64,000 nt of DNA from Microlunatus capsulatus (GCF_017876495.1 NZ_JAGIOB010000001.1:1736001-1800000), one strand, 5' to 3'. Shown: positions 15,895 to 23,849, counted from the stretch's first letter. Notes: a model not told the origin generated them from the sequence alone. A program made the numbers and translations.

Positions 15895-17103
15895 TCAGCC
15901 CCGACCGGTGGGCAGCGCGTAGCAGGCCTCGACGGCCGCGTGGAACCGGGCGGTCGAGGCCCGGCCGGCGGTGTCGCCGAAGTAGTGCCGCGTCAGGTCC
16001 CCCAGCACGGCCGGGTCCTGGTCGTCCAGCCGCCCGAGGACCTGCCCGGCGTCGGCGCCGGCCAGCAGCGGCAGCCGGTCCAGCAGCGCCGACGGCGGCC
16101 GCAGCGCCGAGCGCGCCGGCTCGGTCACCACGAGCGGCTTGCCGGTGGCCACCCAGTCGTAGGCCACCGCCGAGACGTCGGTGACGCAGGCGTCGGCGAA
16201 GGTCCACTGCCAGCCGTAGGGGCCGCGGTCGACGAGGTGGTCCTCCCCCGCCCGGGCCAGCAGCTCGCGGACACGACGGTCGGCGGCGGCGTGCGCCGCG
16301 GAGGCGACGCCGGTGCGCGGGTGCGGCCGGTAGAGGACGCGGACGTCGCCGGCGGCCAGCAGCGCCTCGACCAGGGCGACGCCGTGGCTGGCCAGCGAGC
16401 CGTAGGCGATGCTGGGCCGGTCGCCCTCCCAGGTGGGGGCGTAGAGCACCCGCCGGCGGCCGTCGACGGGCCAGTCGGGGGCGCCCGGGTAGGCGTGGTC
16501 CAGCTGCGGCCGGCCGACCTGGACGGTGCGGGTCGCCGGGTCGAAGCCGCGCAGGGCCGCCCCCAGCCGCTCGCTGCCGGCCGGCCCGCCGACGAAGGTG
16601 AGGTCGTAGGCCTTGTGCTGGTTGGAGACGCTGGAGGCCTTGTCGCTCTCCCCGTGCCCCAGCTGGACGTGCACGGGCGCGGCGAAGCGCAGCATCCGGA
16701 AGTTGGCCTCGACCTGGTTGAGGTAGAGCACCACCCGGACGTCCCGCTCGGCCACCAGCGTCTCCAGCGCCGCGCTCCCGCGGGCCAGCGTCACCGGCAG
16801 CCGGCTGCCCGCCAGCACGGCCTCGCCCGTGTCGGCGCGGTCGACGACGACGAGCACCGGCCGCTGCGAGGCCAGCTCCTCCAGCGGCCGGCGCCACTGC
16901 TCGAACTGGTAGAGGTTCTCGGGGCCGGTGGCGAAGAAGACCACCACCGCCCCGTTGGGCAGCATCGCCCGCTCGGCGGCCTGCCGGGCGAAGCGGGGCG
17001 CGTTGACCTCGTTGGCCGCCCGGGCCGCCGCCGCCCGGGCCAGCCGGGCGGCGCGCCGGACCGGGCGCGCCAGGACCGCGGGCGCCGAGGGGGGCGGACG
17101 CAT
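15895..17103 (-). CDS. CDP-glycerol glycerophosphotransferase family protein
   Basis: A 402-aa GT-B-type enzyme related to TagF/TagB, which transfer glycerol phosphate during teichoic-acid synthesis. Supporting segments are VQLGHGESDKASSVSNQHKAYD, VLYAPTWEGDRPSIAYGS, VRVLYRPHPRTG and the nucleotide-binding DACVTDVSAVAYDWVATGKPLVV (TagF-like TDxS motif). The basic N-terminus (ARPVRRAARLARAAAARAA) may associate with membrane. It starts 2 nt after the gnd stop, so it is co-transcribed with gnd. In context with the nearby GT2 and CDP-alcohol phosphotransferase it suggests a phosphopolyol wall polymer. Confidence 0.82.
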   Translation of the reverse strand: MRPPPSAPAVLARPVRRAARLARAAAARAANEVNAPRFARQAAERAMLPNGAVVVFFATGPENLYQFEQWRRPLEELASQRPVLVVVDRADTGEAVLAGSRLPVTLARGSAALETLVAERDVRVVLYLNQVEANFRMLRFAAPVHVQLGHGESDKASSVSNQHKAYDLTFVGGPAGSERLGAALRGFDPATRTVQVGRPQLDHAYPGAPDWPVDGRRRVLYAPTWEGDRPSIAYGSLASHGVALVEALLAAGDVRVLYRPHPRTGVASAAHAAADRRVRELLARAGEDHLVDRGPYGWQWTFADACVTDVSAVAYDWVATGKPLVVTEPARSALRPPSALLDRLPLLAGADAGQVLGRLDDQDPAVLGDLTRHYFGDTAGRASTARFHAAVEACYALPTGRG

Positions 17104-17105
17104 CC

Positions 17106-18605
17106 TCAGGCCGGCGTCGGGTCCGACTTCTCGGCCGGCTCCGGCGGCAGCGCCTGGGCGTCGCCCGCGTCGAGCGCGGTCTCGCTGCGGTCGAGGCTCC
17201 ACTCCGTGTGGAAGGAGCCCGGCTTGTCGACGCGGCGGTAGGTGTGCGCCCCGAAGAAGTCGCGCTGGGCCTGGATCAGCGCCGCCGGCAGCCGGTCGGC
17301 GCGGATGCCGTCGTAGTAGGCCAGCGAGGAGGAGAAGGCCGGCGTCGGGATCCCGTTCTGCGCCGACAGCGAGACCACCCGGCGCCACGCGGCCAGCGAG
17401 CTGCCCACCGCGTCGGCGAAGTAGTCGTCGGCCAGCAGCAGGGGCAGGTCGGCGTCGCGCTCGTAGGCCTCGGTGATCCGGTTGAGGAAGCGGGCCCGGA
17501 TGATGCAGCCGCCCCGCCAGATGCGGGCCATCGCGCCGCGGTCGACGTCCCAGCCGTACTCCTCGCTGGCCGCGGCGATCTGGTCGAAGCCCTGGGAGTA
17601 GGCCACCACCTTGGACGCGTACAGGGCCTGCCGGACGTCCTCGACGAAGGCGTCGCGGTCGGGCACGTCCCAGTCCGCGGTGTGCGCGGCGAGCTTGCCC
17701 CGCGCGGCCTCGCGCTGCGGCAGCGAGCCCGACAGCGCGCGGGCGAAGGTCGCCTCGGCGATGCCGGTGATCGGCACCCCGAGGTCGAGGGCGTTCTGCA
17801 CCGTCCAGCGGCCGGTGCCCTTCTGCTCGGCCTGGTCCAGGATCAGGTCGACGAAGGCCTGCCCGCTCTCGGCGTCGGTGTGGGCCAGCACGTCGGCGGT
17901 GATCTCGATGAGGAAGCTCTCGAGGTCGCCCTCGTTCCAGGTGCGGAAGATCGCCGCGATCTCGGCGGCGCTGGCGCCCGTGCCCTGCTTGATGAGGTCG
18001 TAGGCCTCGGCGATCAGCTGCATGTCGGCGTACTCGATGCCGTTGTGCACCATCTTGACGAAGTGGCCGGCGCCGTCGGGGCCGACGTAGGTGCAGCACG
18101 GCTCGCCGTCGACCTTGGCGGAGATGTCCTCCAGCAGCGGGCCCAGCGACTCGTACGACTTCCGCGACCCGCCCGGCATGATCGAGGGGCCCTTGAGCGC
18201 GCCCTCCTCACCGCCCGAGACGCCGGTGCCGACGAAGTGCAGACCGTGCTCCTTGAGCTGGGCCTCGCGCCGGATGGTGTCCGGGAAGTGCGCGTTCCCC
18301 GCGTCGATGACGATGTCTTCGGTCTCCAGGAGCGGGATCAGCTCCTCGATCACCGCGTCGGTCGCCGGCCCGGCCTTGACCATGATGATGACCCGCCGCG
18401 GCCGCTCGAGGGAGGCGACGAAGTCGGCCATCGTCTCCGACGCGATGAAGGTGCCCTCGTGGCCGGCCTCGGCCAGCAGCGACTCGGCCTTGGCGTAGGT
18501 GCGGTTGTGGATGGCGACCCGGTGGCCGTGCCGAGCGAAGTTCCTCGCCAGGTTGCGACCCATCACGGCGAGGCCGGTCACACCGATCTGGGCGAGCTCA
18601 GGCAT
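17106..18605 (-). CDS. gnd: NADP-dependent 6-phosphogluconate dehydrogenase
   Basis: A 499-aa decarboxylating enzyme of the oxidative pentose phosphate pathway giving ribulose 5-phosphate and NADPH. The N-terminal Rossmann motif is GVTGLAVMGRNLARN with NRT (NADP preference). The substrate signature is VGTGVSGGEEGALKGPSIMPGG, and the catalytic region is HFVKMVHNGIEYADMQLIAEAY. The C-terminal all-helical domain ends in GSFHTEWS. Full length for the long (dimeric) form. A GAGGAG site precedes ATG 18605, and TACGCT (minus strand, 18665-18670) is a plausible -10 giving a leader of about 50 nt. Confidence 0.96.
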   Translation of the reverse strand: MPELAQIGVTGLAVMGRNLARNFARHGHRVAIHNRTYAKAESLLAEAGHEGTFIASETMADFVASLERPRRVIIMVKAGPATDAVIEELIPLLETEDIVIDAGNAHFPDTIRREAQLKEHGLHFVGTGVSGGEEGALKGPSIMPGGSRKSYESLGPLLEDISAKVDGEPCCTYVGPDGAGHFVKMVHNGIEYADMQLIAEAYDLIKQGTGASAAEIAAIFRTWNEGDLESFLIEITADVLAHTDAESGQAFVDLILDQAEQKGTGRWTVQNALDLGVPITGIAEATFARALSGSLPQREAARGKLAAHTADWDVPDRDAFVEDVRQALYASKVVAYSQGFDQIAAASEEYGWDVDRGAMARIWRGGCIIRARFLNRITEAYERDADLPLLLADDYFADAVGSSLAAWRRVVSLSAQNGIPTPAFSSSLAYYDGIRADRLPAALIQAQRDFFGAHTYRRVDKPGSFHTEWSLDRSETALDAGDAQALPPEPAEKSDPTPA

Positions 18606-18738
18606 GCGGGGACTCCTCGGGGGCTGTGAGACGATCGGAGCGCGAACGGGGGTCGCGCGGCCTCAGCGTAACCACACCGCCGCGGGGGCAAGCAGTGGCT
18701 ACAGTCGCAGTCTCACCACCTGAAGCCGGAGGAACGCC

Positions 18739-19743
18739 ATGCTCCAGCCGCTGGGCATCAGCGCCGAGGCGGAGGCCGTCTACCTCGTCCTCGCGCCGAT
18801 CGGCAACGCCACCAGCGCAGAGCTGTCCGAGCTCAGCTCGGTCCCCTCCGACGAGCTCGAGCGCCGCCTCGACGAGCTGCGGAAGCTGGGGCTGGCCACC
18901 GAGGTCTCGCGCGGCACCTGGCGCTCGCTCCCGCTGCCCGACGTCGCCAACGCGCTCAAGGCCCAGCGGCTCTCGGAGCTGGAGATGGCGAGCCTGGCGG
19001 CGGAGTCGCTGCACAGCCACCTGCTGGCGGCCACCCAGAACCAGAGCGACGACATCCGGATCATCGTCGGCCGCGAGGCCATGTCGGCCATCAACAAGGA
19101 GCTCTGCTCGAAGGCGCAGAAAGAGATCTGCATGTTCGACAAGCCGCCCTACGTCGACGAGCGGGAGGCGGACGAGGAGCTCCTCGAGGAGGACGCCGAG
19201 GAGTGGAAGGCGCTGGACCGCGGCACCCAGCTGCGCTGCGTCTACCACCCGGGCTTCGACGCCGACCGGCTCAAGGAGCTCACCCTCTTCGCCGCGAAGG
19301 GCGAGAAGTCGCGGACCGCGCCCGTGCCGATGAAGCTGGTCATCGTCGACGCGTCGGTCGCACTCATCCCCTCCATGCGGTCCTACCTGCCGGGTCACGA
19401 GCTGCGGATGTCCATCGTGCGGCACCCGCTGCTGGTCGAGGCGCTCCAGTGGCTGTTCGAGGCGGTCTGGGACACCGCCGTCCCGATCGTCGCCTCGACC
19501 TACACCGAGAACGACCCCCGGCGCCAGATGCTGCTCTCGTTGCTGATGACCGGCTCGACCGACCAGGCCATCGCCAGCAACCTCGGGATCAACGTCCGGT
19601 CGGTCCGGCGCTGGATCTCCGAGCTGATGGACGAGCTCGGCGTCACCACCCGGCTGCAGCTCGGGGCGGCGATGGTCCGGGCCGAGTACATCCGGACCCA
19701 GACTTCCGGCATGATGGGCGCCACGGCCTCTTCGCGCCCCTAG
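18739..19743 (+). CDS. TrmB-like/LuxR-type transcriptional regulator
   Basis: A 334-aa regulator with two DNA-binding modules. Residues of about 1-70 form a winged helix of the TrmB type (GNATSAELSELSSVPSDELERRLDELRKLGLATEV). Residues of about 85-255 form a sensor region with no recognised catalytic motif. The C-terminal GerE/LuxR helix-turn-helix is LLSLLMTGSTDQAIASNLGINVRSVRRWI. A GGAGGAA site precedes ATG, and TACAGT (18700-18705) is a good -10. It converges on a small secreted-peptide gene whose upstream region holds a perfect palindrome, suggesting a dedicated regulator-peptide pair. No receiver domain or partner kinase is present. Confidence 0.85.
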   Translation: MLQPLGISAEAEAVYLVLAPIGNATSAELSELSSVPSDELERRLDELRKLGLATEVSRGTWRSLPLPDVANALKAQRLSELEMASLAAESLHSHLLAATQNQSDDIRIIVGREAMSAINKELCSKAQKEICMFDKPPYVDEREADEELLEEDAEEWKALDRGTQLRCVYHPGFDADRLKELTLFAAKGEKSRTAPVPMKLVIVDASVALIPSMRSYLPGHELRMSIVRHPLLVEALQWLFEAVWDTAVPIVASTYTENDPRRQMLLSLLMTGSTDQAIASNLGINVRSVRRWISELMDELGVTTRLQLGAAMVRAEYIRTQTSGMMGATASSRP

Positions 19744-19747
19744 CACG

Positions 19748-19787
19748 CAGCAGCGCCCGCACCCCCGGTGGGGTGCGGGCGCTGCTG
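19748..19787 (+). terminator. Strong terminator after the TrmB/LuxR-type regulator
   Basis: CAGCAGCGCCCGCACCCC (19748-19765) and its exact complement (19770-19787) form an 18-bp perfect stem with a 4-nt loop, starting 4 nt after the stop codon. Perfectly symmetric, so it may also stop transcripts arriving from the peptide gene on the other strand. Confidence 0.9.
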
Positions 19788-19983
19788 GTCGGGCGTGGCG
19801 ACCGGTCTCGCTGCGGGGAACAGCGGGCCGGGCGACGGGGTCGTGCTGTGGCTCGTCGCTAGCCGTTTTCCGGGACTGTCAGGGTTCCGGCCTCCCGAAG
19901 GATGCCGCGTTGGCCCTGACCTGCCCGTTCCCCGACCGGTGCGCCGGCGACGGGTCGCCCGCGCCCGGTGCCGGGAGCCGGCC

Positions 19984-20142
19984 TCAGATGCCGCGGCCGT
20001 CGAGCGTCGAGAACGAGCCCTTGATGCCGCGGCCGGCGTCGTCGGACGAGACGGAGGCGACGGTGCCGCCGACGAGGAGCACGGAGACGACGGCAGCGGT
20101 GACGCCGGCGACGAGCTTGCGAGCGGTACGAGAAGTGCGCAT
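19984..20142 (-). CDS. 52-aa secreted/membrane-anchored peptide with duplicated GRGI motif
   Basis: A short gene missed by length cut-offs. ATG 20142 is preceded by GGAAGGA at ideal spacing. The product starts MRTSRTARKLVAG, has a hydrophobic core of about 18 residues ending near GGTVASVSS (a Sec signal or anchor with possible Ala-Ser cleavage), then a tail DDAGRGIKGSFSTLDGRGI. The tail repeats GRGI twice around KGSFSTLD. No Cys, so it is not a lanthipeptide. The 5' leader is AT-richer than the rest of the window and contains an AGGGTT/AACCCT hairpin (20182-20205). It is convergent with a TrmB/LuxR-type regulator. Function unknown; a signalling peptide is a reasonable but untested idea. Confidence 0.65.
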   Translation of the reverse strand: MRTSRTARKLVAGVTAAVVSVLLVGGTVASVSSDDAGRGIKGSFSTLDGRGI

Positions 20143-20634
20143 GGGGGAATTCCTTCCGATTTTGTCCAGCCATCGGGGGGGAGGGTTAATGATGGCGGGA
20201 ACCCTGACGTTTCGAGAAGAAATCTATGCACCCGGGGCATTGGTCGTCACTACCCAGACGTGGCCACTACCGGACATGTCCTCAAGAGGACATAGCAAAA
20301 TCGCGTTAGGTGCCCTTTCTGGCCCCTACGCGTGAGATCTCCGATCACCGCACCCGGTCCACCGGCCCCCGTGGTCGTGGAATCGCTCGCCCCTGTGGAG
20401 GAGCCGTCACCGTGTGCCGGCCATCTCGACCGGTGGGAGAACCGGGGCGCCTTTCGTCGCGCCCTTTCCCGCCGATCAGCCTTTCCCCATTAGCGGGCGC
20501 CGTCAAGGGTGTCGGCCGACGTTTGAGGAATTAGTTGGTCCGCGCGGCGAAATCGCGCACGAACCGCCCGGCGTACCGTGGGTGTCAGCGGTCCCTGCCA
20601 GCATCGGCTCCGACGACGAGACCTGGGAGACACC
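20143..20634. other. 490-bp gene-free, AT-richer regulatory region
   Basis: No credible gene is seen on either strand. For the minus-strand peptide gene it holds a candidate -10 TAGATT (20221-20226), with a weak -35 about 18 nt upstream, a leader hairpin (20182-20205) and, about 70 bp upstream of the expected start of transcription, the palindrome at 20276-20293. The base composition from about 20150 to 20320 is visibly lower in GC than everything else in the window. The right part must also contain the promoter of the M4 peptidase gene, but no clear -35/-10 was recognised there. Confidence 0.6.
20276..20293. promoter_or_regulatory. Perfect 18-bp palindrome, candidate regulator operator
   Basis: ATGTCCTCAAGAGGACAT: 8-bp arms around an AA centre, perfect. 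It is intergenic, in the AT-richer block upstream of the peptide gene, at a position suited to class I activation of the candidate TAGATT promoter. The obvious candidate binder is the TrmB/LuxR-type regulator encoded at 18739-19743, by neighbourhood only. Confidence 0.6.
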
Positions 20635-22047
20635 ATGACCTGCACCTTCATCCCCCCGTACCTGCTCGACCACCTGGCCACCGCCGCGGCCGACACCCCG
20701 GCCGGCGCGTTCGGCCGCTCGACCCTGGTGCTGGACCAGCGGCTGCGCGAGCAGCGCCTCCAGCCGGCCCTGCTCCCCCGGGTCGCCACGGTGCGGGCCG
20801 GGGTCGTCGCCGAGCGCCGGGTCGTGCACAGCGCGGGCGGCACCGAGACGCTGCCGGGCACCCCCGTCCGCTCCGACGACGACCCGGCCAGCGGCGACGC
20901 CGCCGTCGACGAGGCCTTCGTCTCCTCGGGCCAGGTGTGGGACCTCTTCGCCGAGCTCTTCGACCGCCGCTCGGTCGACGGGCAGGGCAGCACCCTCTCG
21001 GTCACCGTGCACTACGGCCAGCGCTACGACAACGCCTTCTGGGACGGCAGCCAGCTGGTGTTCGGCGACGGCGACGGCGAGGTCTTCGAGCGCTTCACCA
21101 AGCCCATGGACGTGATGGCGCACGAGTTCACCCACGGGGTCACCCAGTTCAGCGCGAACCTCACCTACCAGGGCCAGTCGGGCGCCCTCAACGAGAGCGT
21201 GAGCGACGTCTTCGCCGCCCTGACCAAGCAGCGCGCGCTGGGCCAGGACGCCGGCGCGGCGGACTGGCTGATCGGCGAGGGGCTGTTCCGGCCCGGCATC
21301 GCCGCCCGCGCCCTGCGCTCGATGCTGGAGCCCGGCACCGCCTACGACGACCCGCAGCTGGGCCGCGACCCGCAGGTGGGCTCGATGGCCGACTACGTCG
21401 AGACCGAGGAGGACAACGGCGGGGTGCACCTCAACTCCGGGATCCCCAACCGCGCGTTCGCCCTGGCCGCGGTGGCCCTCGGCGGTCCCAGCTGGGAGCG
21501 CGCCGGACGGGTGTGGTACGACACGCTGACGGGCGGGGCCATCGGCTCCGACGTCGACTTCGTCGGCTTCGCGGAGGCCACCGTCGCCTCGGCAGCCCGG
21601 CTCTTCCCCGACGACGCCGACGTCGCGACCCGGGTCCGCGGCGCCTGGGCCGAGGTGGGCGTGCTCACCGCCGCGGAGACCCCCGGGGCCACGCCGCCGG
21701 TCCCGGTCGACGCCGCGCCCGCCACCCCGCCGGCTCCCGCGGCCCCTGGCGTCCCGGCGGCGGAGGCCCGGACGGTGGCGGTGCGGCGCAGCGGCGGGTT
21801 CGCCGGCGCCGTGCGCGCCGCGGAGCTCGACCTCGACGGCGACCCGCAGGGCCCGGAGGTGCGCCGGCTGCTGCTCGACACCGACCTCACCCGGCTGGCC
21901 GGCAGCCGGCCGGCGGCGGACCGCTTCGTCTACACCGTGGCGGTCGGGGAGTGGCAGCTGACGGTGCCCGAGCAGGACCTGACGCCCGAGCTCGACCAGG
22001 TGGTCCGGATCGTGCTGGGCGGCTCGGGCCGCCTCGACCTCGGCTGA
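20635..22047 (+). CDS. M4-family metallopeptidase (protealysin-like) with C-terminal emfourin-like inhibitor domain
   Basis: A 470-aa zinc protease. There is no signal peptide; the N-terminus FIPPYLLDHLA matches the short protealysin-type propeptide. Zinc motif HEFTH at residues 163-167, third ligand Glu187 in NESVSD, substrate-stabilising region VHLNSGIPNRAF. After the peptidase domain comes a Pro/Ala linker of about residues 345-378, then about 90 residues beginning VAVRRSGGFAGAV and ending EQDLTPELDQVVRIVL. The SGGFAG start and overall pattern resemble emfourin, the protealysin inhibitor normally encoded by a separate neighbouring gene. Fusion would place protease and inhibitor in one chain. 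The start ATG follows TGGGAGA. Confidence 0.85.
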   Translation: MTCTFIPPYLLDHLATAAADTPAGAFGRSTLVLDQRLREQRLQPALLPRVATVRAGVVAERRVVHSAGGTETLPGTPVRSDDDPASGDAAVDEAFVSSGQVWDLFAELFDRRSVDGQGSTLSVTVHYGQRYDNAFWDGSQLVFGDGDGEVFERFTKPMDVMAHEFTHGVTQFSANLTYQGQSGALNESVSDVFAALTKQRALGQDAGAADWLIGEGLFRPGIAARALRSMLEPGTAYDDPQLGRDPQVGSMADYVETEEDNGGVHLNSGIPNRAFALAAVALGGPSWERAGRVWYDTLTGGAIGSDVDFVGFAEATVASAARLFPDDADVATRVRGAWAEVGVLTAAETPGATPPVPVDAAPATPPAPAAPGVPAAEARTVAVRRSGGFAGAVRAAELDLDGDPQGPEVRRLLLDTDLTRLAGSRPAADRFVYTVAVGEWQLTVPEQDLTPELDQVVRIVLGGSGRLDLG

Positions 22048-22048
22048 G

Positions 22049-22064
22049 CCGGCGGGCCCGCCGG
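22049..22064. terminator. Possible shared terminator between convergent genes
   Basis: CCGGCGGGCCCGCCGG is a perfect 16-bp palindrome beginning 2 nt after the M4 peptidase stop and ending 8 nt before the universal stress gene stop. A short-stem GC hairpin; assignment is by position. Confidence 0.4.
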
Positions 22065-22071
22065 TCGCGCC

Positions 22072-22587
22072 TCAGCCGACCGGCGGGTCCTCCCACGGCA
22101 GCGGGGTGCCGGCGCTGACCGGCTGCACCGGCACCACGACGACGGGCCGGTGCTGCCGGTGCGCCAGCTGGGCCGCGACCGAGCCGCCGAAGAACTCCTT
22201 GAGGCCCGAGCGCACGCCGCGGCGGCGGCTGCCGACGACGAGCATCTCGGCGTCGCAGATGTCGGCCAGCCGGGCCAGGGCGTAGGCCCGGTCCCCCGCC
22301 AGCTCGCGGAAGGTGACGGGCAGGTCGCCGACCAGCCCGCGGACGTGCTCGGCCAGGGCGGGGTCGAAGTCGCTCTCGGACAGCTCGGGCAGGTCGGGGT
22401 CCAGCGGGCGGGAGACGACGGTGCCGTCGGGCCGCTCCTCCACCACGTACCGGCCGACGTCGACGTGGGCGCAGACCAGCTCGGCGGCGAGCGCCCGGGC
22501 CAGCCGGACCGCCTGCTCGACGACGACGTCGGCCTGGCCGTGGTTCACGCCGACCAGGATGCGGTGCTGCCCAGGGGTGCGGTCCAT
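22072..22587 (-). CDS. Universal stress protein (UspA family)
   Basis: A 171-aa single-domain Usp. N-terminal strand ILVGVNHGQADVVVEQAVRLARALAAELVCAHV and C-terminal ATP-binding-type loop EMLVVGSRRRGVRSGLKEFFGGSVAAQLAHRQHRPVVVVP are typical (G-x2-G-x9-G(S/T) pattern present as GSRRRG ... GGSVA). ATP-binding is therefore plausible. Preceded by GAGGAGG. It is followed upstream by ogt on the same strand, 18 nt away, and could share its transcript. Confidence 0.9.
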   Translation of the reverse strand: MDRTPGQHRILVGVNHGQADVVVEQAVRLARALAAELVCAHVDVGRYVVEERPDGTVVSRPLDPDLPELSESDFDPALAEHVRGLVGDLPVTFRELAGDRAYALARLADICDAEMLVVGSRRRGVRSGLKEFFGGSVAAQLAHRQHRPVVVVPVQPVSAGTPLPWEDPPVG

Positions 22588-22605
22588 GAGTCCTCCTCGC
22601 GCCGG

Positions 22606-23274
22606 CTACCGGTCCTGGGAACGATAGTCCTCGGCGGCCGTCCGCGCCTCCAGGGCGAGCAGGCCCGCCTTGACCGCCAGCCCGCCCACGTAGCCGCCCG
22701 GGCTGCCGTCGGACCGCAGCACCCGGTGGCAGGGCACGACGACCGGCACCGGGTTCGTCGCGCACGCCGAGCCGACGGCGCGGACGGCCCGCGGGCTGGC
22801 CGTCGCCCGCGCCACCTCGGTGTAGGTCTCGGTCCGCCCGTACGGCAGCACGCGGAGGTGGTCGAGCACCGTCCGGCGGAACCCGCTGCTCAGCCGCAGG
22901 TCCAGCGCCACGGCGAAGTCGCGGCGCCGGCCGGCGAAGTACTCGTCGAGCTGGCGCCGGACGCCGTCCAGCCGGGCCGGGGCCCGGAGAACCCGCGGGC
23001 TGACCCGCTCGGCCAGCCGCACCAGCACCGCGTCGTGGTCCTCGCGGGCGAAGGCCAGCCGGACCAGCCCCTCGCGGGTGGCGGCCAGCAGCAGGGGGCC
23101 GAACGGGGAGTCGGTGGTGGTGTAGCCGACGTCGAGCAGGTCCGCGTCCTCCGCCGCGGCGGCGAGCCGGTGCCGGAGCCGCTCCAGCTGGGCGTCGGCC
23201 GAGAGACCTGCCGCGTCGGTGGCGGCCTGTGCGGGGGCGGAGAGCCCGGGGGTGCGGGAGGTCGGGGTGGTCAT
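22606..23274 (-). CDS. ogt: Methylated-DNA-[protein]-cysteine S-methyltransferase Ogt
   Basis: A 222-aa suicidal DNA repair enzyme that removes alkyl groups from O6-guanine. The active-site PCHRV is present in NPVPVVVPCHRVLRSDGSPGGYVGGLAVK, preceded by the DNA-binding helix segment YGRTETYTEVARATASPRAVRAVGSACATNP. The N-terminal about 45 residues are an extension before the typical domain. ATG 23274 overlaps the stop of an ECF sigma factor gene (ATGA), an unusual coupling for a repair gene. Confidence 0.93.
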   Translation of the reverse strand: MTTPTSRTPGLSAPAQAATDAAGLSADAQLERLRHRLAAAAEDADLLDVGYTTTDSPFGPLLLAATREGLVRLAFAREDHDAVLVRLAERVSPRVLRAPARLDGVRRQLDEYFAGRRRDFAVALDLRLSSGFRRTVLDHLRVLPYGRTETYTEVARATASPRAVRAVGSACATNPVPVVVPCHRVLRSDGSPGGYVGGLAVKAGLLALEARTAAEDYRSQDR

Positions 23275-23801
23275 GGTCGCTCCTGGGGGTCGGTCCGGTC
23301 GGGTGACGACGAGCGCCCCTGCGGTGCCGGGGCCCCGGGCGTCGCCCGGCGCAGCGCCGCGATGCCGTCGGCGGCGGCCCGGCGGGCGGCGGCGGCCGTC
23401 CCGCCGAGCAGCAGCGCGACCTCGGCGTGCGGCAGGCCCGCGACGTGGTGGTAGGCCACGGCCTGGCGCTGCTTCGGCGGCAGGGCCCGCAGCCGGTCCC
23501 ACAGCTCGTCCTCCGGCGGCTGCCACACCCCCAGCGCCGAGGGCCCGTCGGGGACCTCCGCCACCGCGGCGGGGCGCCGGCCGGCGGCCCGCAGCACGTC
23601 CAGCGCCTTGCGCCGGGCGATCCGGACCAGCCAGGCCTCGACGTTGGCGCCGCCCGGCAGGTCCGGGTAGGCCCGCAGCGCGGACAGGAAGGTCTCCGAC
23701 CAGGCGTCGTCCGCGTCGGGCGGGGTCAGCACGGAGCGGCAGACCCGCAGCACGGCGGGTCCGTGGCGGGTGACGACGACGTCGAACGGCAGGGTGCTCA
23801 T
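23271..23801 (-). CDS. ECF-type RNA polymerase sigma factor coupled to ogt
   Basis: A 176-aa short sigma70-family protein. Region 2: VVTRHGPAVLRVCRSVLTPPDADDAWSETFLSALRAYPDL with VEAWLVRIARRKALDVLR. Region 4: RALPPKQRQAVAYHHVAGLPHAEVALLLGGTAAAARRAAADGIAALRR. A GTG one codon upstream (23804) is an alternative start. No anti-sigma gene adjoins; the next gene in the unit is ogt. An acidic/proline linker (PPDADDAW) replaces part of the usual region 2.3 pattern. Target promoters are unknown; involvement in alkylation stress is suggested only by context. Confidence 0.82.
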   Translation of the reverse strand: MSTLPFDVVVTRHGPAVLRVCRSVLTPPDADDAWSETFLSALRAYPDLPGGANVEAWLVRIARRKALDVLRAAGRRPAAVAEVPDGPSALGVWQPPEDELWDRLRALPPKQRQAVAYHHVAGLPHAEVALLLGGTAAAARRAAADGIAALRRATPGAPAPQGRSSSPDRTDPQERP

Positions 23802-23849
23802 CACCGGGTAGACGCCGGCCGGGGCCCGGACGTGAGGTCGCCGGCCCGG

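Noticed and set aside
19859-20173. A 104-codon minus-strand frame overlapping the peptide gene
   Set aside because: Its translation is Arg-rich low complexity and shares the DNA with the well-placed 52-aa ORF that has its own ribosome site; treated as an out-of-frame shadow.
20226-20309. A 27-codon plus-strand ORF (MHPGHWSSLPRRG...) over the palindrome
   Set aside because: No ribosome site or -10 at leaderless distance, odd codon use, and it overlaps the operator-like palindrome.
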